From the NCBI RefSeq assembly GCF_000759025.1, contig NZ_JPOS01000098.1, positions 24,258 through 88,257 of the forward strand: DNA of 64,000 nucleotides, written 5' to 3'. Shown in pieces: positions 62,584-64,000 of this stretch; positions within the stretch are counted from its first letter, which is position 1; each line of letters begins with the position of its first letter. Made by a program: the position numbers and the translations under genes. The notes under the pieces were generated by a model. That model worked only from the letters and a program-made list of their open reading frames with translations. It made no database searches and had not been told where the DNA came from. This DNA is from Phaeodactylibacter xiamenensis (lineage in GTDB: Bacteria > Bacteroidota > Bacteroidia > Chitinophagales > Saprospiraceae).

Positions 62584-64000
62584 TTACTTGATGATTACCA
62601 TCTTCTTCGTTGCTGTGTAGTCACCAGTTTCAACAGTGTAAGATACTACGCCTGTCGCCGCTAGCTCAGAAGACTTAACCGTGATGTGGTTGTAGCCCTT
62701 AGAGCCGTCCTGGCGGTACAGTTTCAGTACCTTGCCGGTTACGTCGCTGATGGTGATCGTCACCTGTGCTGCCTCTGGCAGGTTGAAGCCGATCACAGTC
62801 TCGCCCTTGAATGGGTTCGGCTGGTTCTGGTACAGCTCGAACCTGTCCGCCGAAGCTGTAGCGGAGGCGGAGCCAAACTCTATCGCTACGTCCTGGAAGC
62901 TGCCGTCTTTGCCGTAAGCTTCTGCCTTCGTAACTGCTGAGCTTACGCCCAGTACTTCGCTCAGCATCACGTCGCTGTTTGCGCGCAATACCAGTGTGAA
63001 CAGCTCTGCATCAGATGCTTCGCCGTTCCAGCTTGTCGTGATCATGCCTTCGCCCAGGTAAGACAGGCCGAAGTTGTCTTCAGTCGCTACACCGCTTACG
63101 ATGTCTACCAGCTCTACGCCGTTGCTCAGCGTCAGCGTCGCCTGGTAGCCCTCGATGCGTGCCAGCTCAGCAGCTGTGAAGCTTACGCGGTACTCATTGC
63201 CCGCCTTCAGCTCCTGCTCGTCTGTCTGCAGTGCAAAGGTGCCTTCGTAGCTGCGCTCGTCAACTACTGCAAAGCTGTTTGCTGCCGCATCACCGTTCAC
63301 ATCACCAATCTTCACCGCTACGAAGTCCGCATCCATGATGCTTGTCGCAGGCAGGTCGTTGATGTTGATCACTTCAGGGAACTGCTCTGCCCATGGGTTA
63401 GATGGGTCTGGGAAGACGTAAGCTTCCTCTACAAAGCGCCAGCTCGTGTTGTTAGCGAACTCTGTATCGATAGACAGGATCAGCTTGCGCAGCTGGATCA
63501 GGTCCAGAGTAGTGATAGAGCCAGAGTTGTTAACGTCCGCTGCGATACGCTGGTATGGCGTGCTCAGCGGGCCAACGCCCAGGATGTGCTTGCTGATCAG
63601 TACCAGGTCGAACGTAGACACACCGTTGAGGTAGTCGCCGTCGCGCTGTGGCGTGATCGTGTAGTCAAGGCCTGCTGTCAGGTTCGTGAATACGTAAGCG
63701 CCGTCGTTCTGAGTCGTCATCGCTGTAGAAGCCTGGCCGGAAAGGCTGACCTGTACATCTTCTACCGGCTCGTTGTCCTCGGTATTGACTGCACCGGCTG
63801 CCATTGGTGCTGCTGCACCGCATACGCCCATGTTGTCCTGTACCAGGATGTAAGTCTCGCAGAAGTCGCTGTTGCCAGCTGCGTCGTACGCCCAGATCTC
63901 GATCACCAGCGTGCCTTCGTCGTCACAAGTCAGCACAAGGCCGGTCTGGTCAGGGCCGTTAGGCTCGCCTGCACGGTTGATAGAGTACTTGATCGGCTCA
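62584..64000 (-). CDS. T9SS surface protein with dockerin-like repeats, cut by the right edge
   Basis: The minus-strand frame is open from the window edge, so at least 472 residues are present and the start lies outside. From the edge there is an HYR/Ig-like end (AYDAAGNSDFCETYILVQDN). A carboxypeptidase-regulatory-like segment follows (VQVSLSGQASTAMTTQNDGAYVFTN, in part). A dockerin type I-like region comes next (STFDLVLISKHILGVGPL, AADVNNSGSITTLDLIQLRKLIL, IGDVNGDAAAN), whose Asp/Asn loops look like calcium sites. Then there is a cohesin-like segment (about 250 to 380 of the visible part). A T9SS type A sorting domain ends the protein (YQNQPNPFKGETVIGFNLPEA ... KKMVIIK). It is expected at the cell surface. 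Tandem hairpins follow. Confidence 0.82.
   Translation of the reverse strand, partial: EPIKYSINRAGEPNGPDQTGLVLTCDDEGTLVIEIWAYDAAGNSDFCETYILVQDNMGVCGAAAPMAAGAVNTEDNEPVEDVQVSLSGQASTAMTTQNDGAYVFTNLTAGLDYTITPQRDGDYLNGVSTFDLVLISKHILGVGPLSTPYQRIAADVNNSGSITTLDLIQLRKLILSIDTEFANNTSWRFVEEAYVFPDPSNPWAEQFPEVININDLPATSIMDADFVAVKIGDVNGDAAANSFAVVDERSYEGTFALQTDEQELKAGNEYRVSFTAAELARIEGYQATLTLSNGVELVDIVSGVATEDNFGLSYLGEGMITTSWNGEASDAELFTLVLRANSDVMLSEVLGVSSAVTKAEAYGKDGSFQDVAIEFGSASATASADRFELYQNQPNPFKGETVIGFNLPEAAQVTITISDVTGKVLKLYRQDGSKGYNHITVKSSELAATGVVSYTVETGDYTATKKMVIIK

Overview
The window looks like chromosomal DNA from a marine-type member of the Bacteroidota, most like the Saprospiria (Lewinella/Phaeodactylibacter-like bacteria). 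This rests on sequence features, not on a search. Several large secreted proteins end in type IX secretion (T9SS) sorting domains. There is a PorV/PorQ-type barrel, many lipoproteins, DUF4230 and DUF3108 proteins, a CarB without the C-terminal MGS domain, and promoters of the Bacteroidota TTTG...TAnnTTTG type. Base composition is close to 50% GC. I saw no rRNA, tRNA, CRISPR array, insertion sequence with a transposase, or prophage.

Layout. 0-9 kb: three large T9SS cargo proteins (the first cut by the left edge and lacking a recognisable signal peptide), a gene-poor 0.9 kb gap with decayed coding fragments, and a small inverted-repeat (MITE-like) element at 8857-9051. 9.2-17.3 kb: a CotH-like secreted protein, a sterol desaturase family enzyme, then genes that fit phosphorus scavenging. 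These are a PhnZ-like HD oxygenase with a PhnX-like HAD hydrolase, a fused phosphodiesterase/alkaline phosphatase, and a PhoD-type alkaline phosphatase lipoprotein, with a lipoprotein-type prohibitin between them. A decayed DUF5690-like transporter fragment follows. 17.8-20 kb: a saccharopine dehydrogenase-like enzyme and purC. 20-28 kb: a T9SS protein with SprB-like repeats, a small barrel protein, the 5-oxoprolinase genes pxpABC, and a beta-helix lipoprotein.

28-44 kb is mostly housekeeping. It holds a UPF0175/DUF3368 toxin-antitoxin pair, era, an operon of three parvulin-type periplasmic foldases, an alanine racemase carrying a MurF-like remnant, purD, a CarboxypepD_reg surface protein, a three-gene envelope operon (flippase-like, DUF3108, DUF4230), ruvC, a HIT protein and greA. 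44.5-54 kb is one operon from a consensus promoter: TonB-dependent receptor, a 1373-residue exported protein with a FlgD/T9SS-like C-terminus, and a PorV/PorQ protein. A GC-rich hairpin sits between each pair of genes. 54-64 kb: a lipoprotein, carB, a hairpin-rich repeat region, an unknown 287-residue protein, a quinone oxidoreductase-like enzyme, a heptaheme cytochrome-TPR lipoprotein, and a dockerin-like T9SS protein cut by the right edge.

The most system-like units are the receptor/giant protein/PorV operon, which looks like a dedicated surface assembly unit without a SusD partner, and the phosphonate and phosphate-ester genes at 11.5-17.3 kb. Functions are inferred from sequence memory and motifs. 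No database search was possible.
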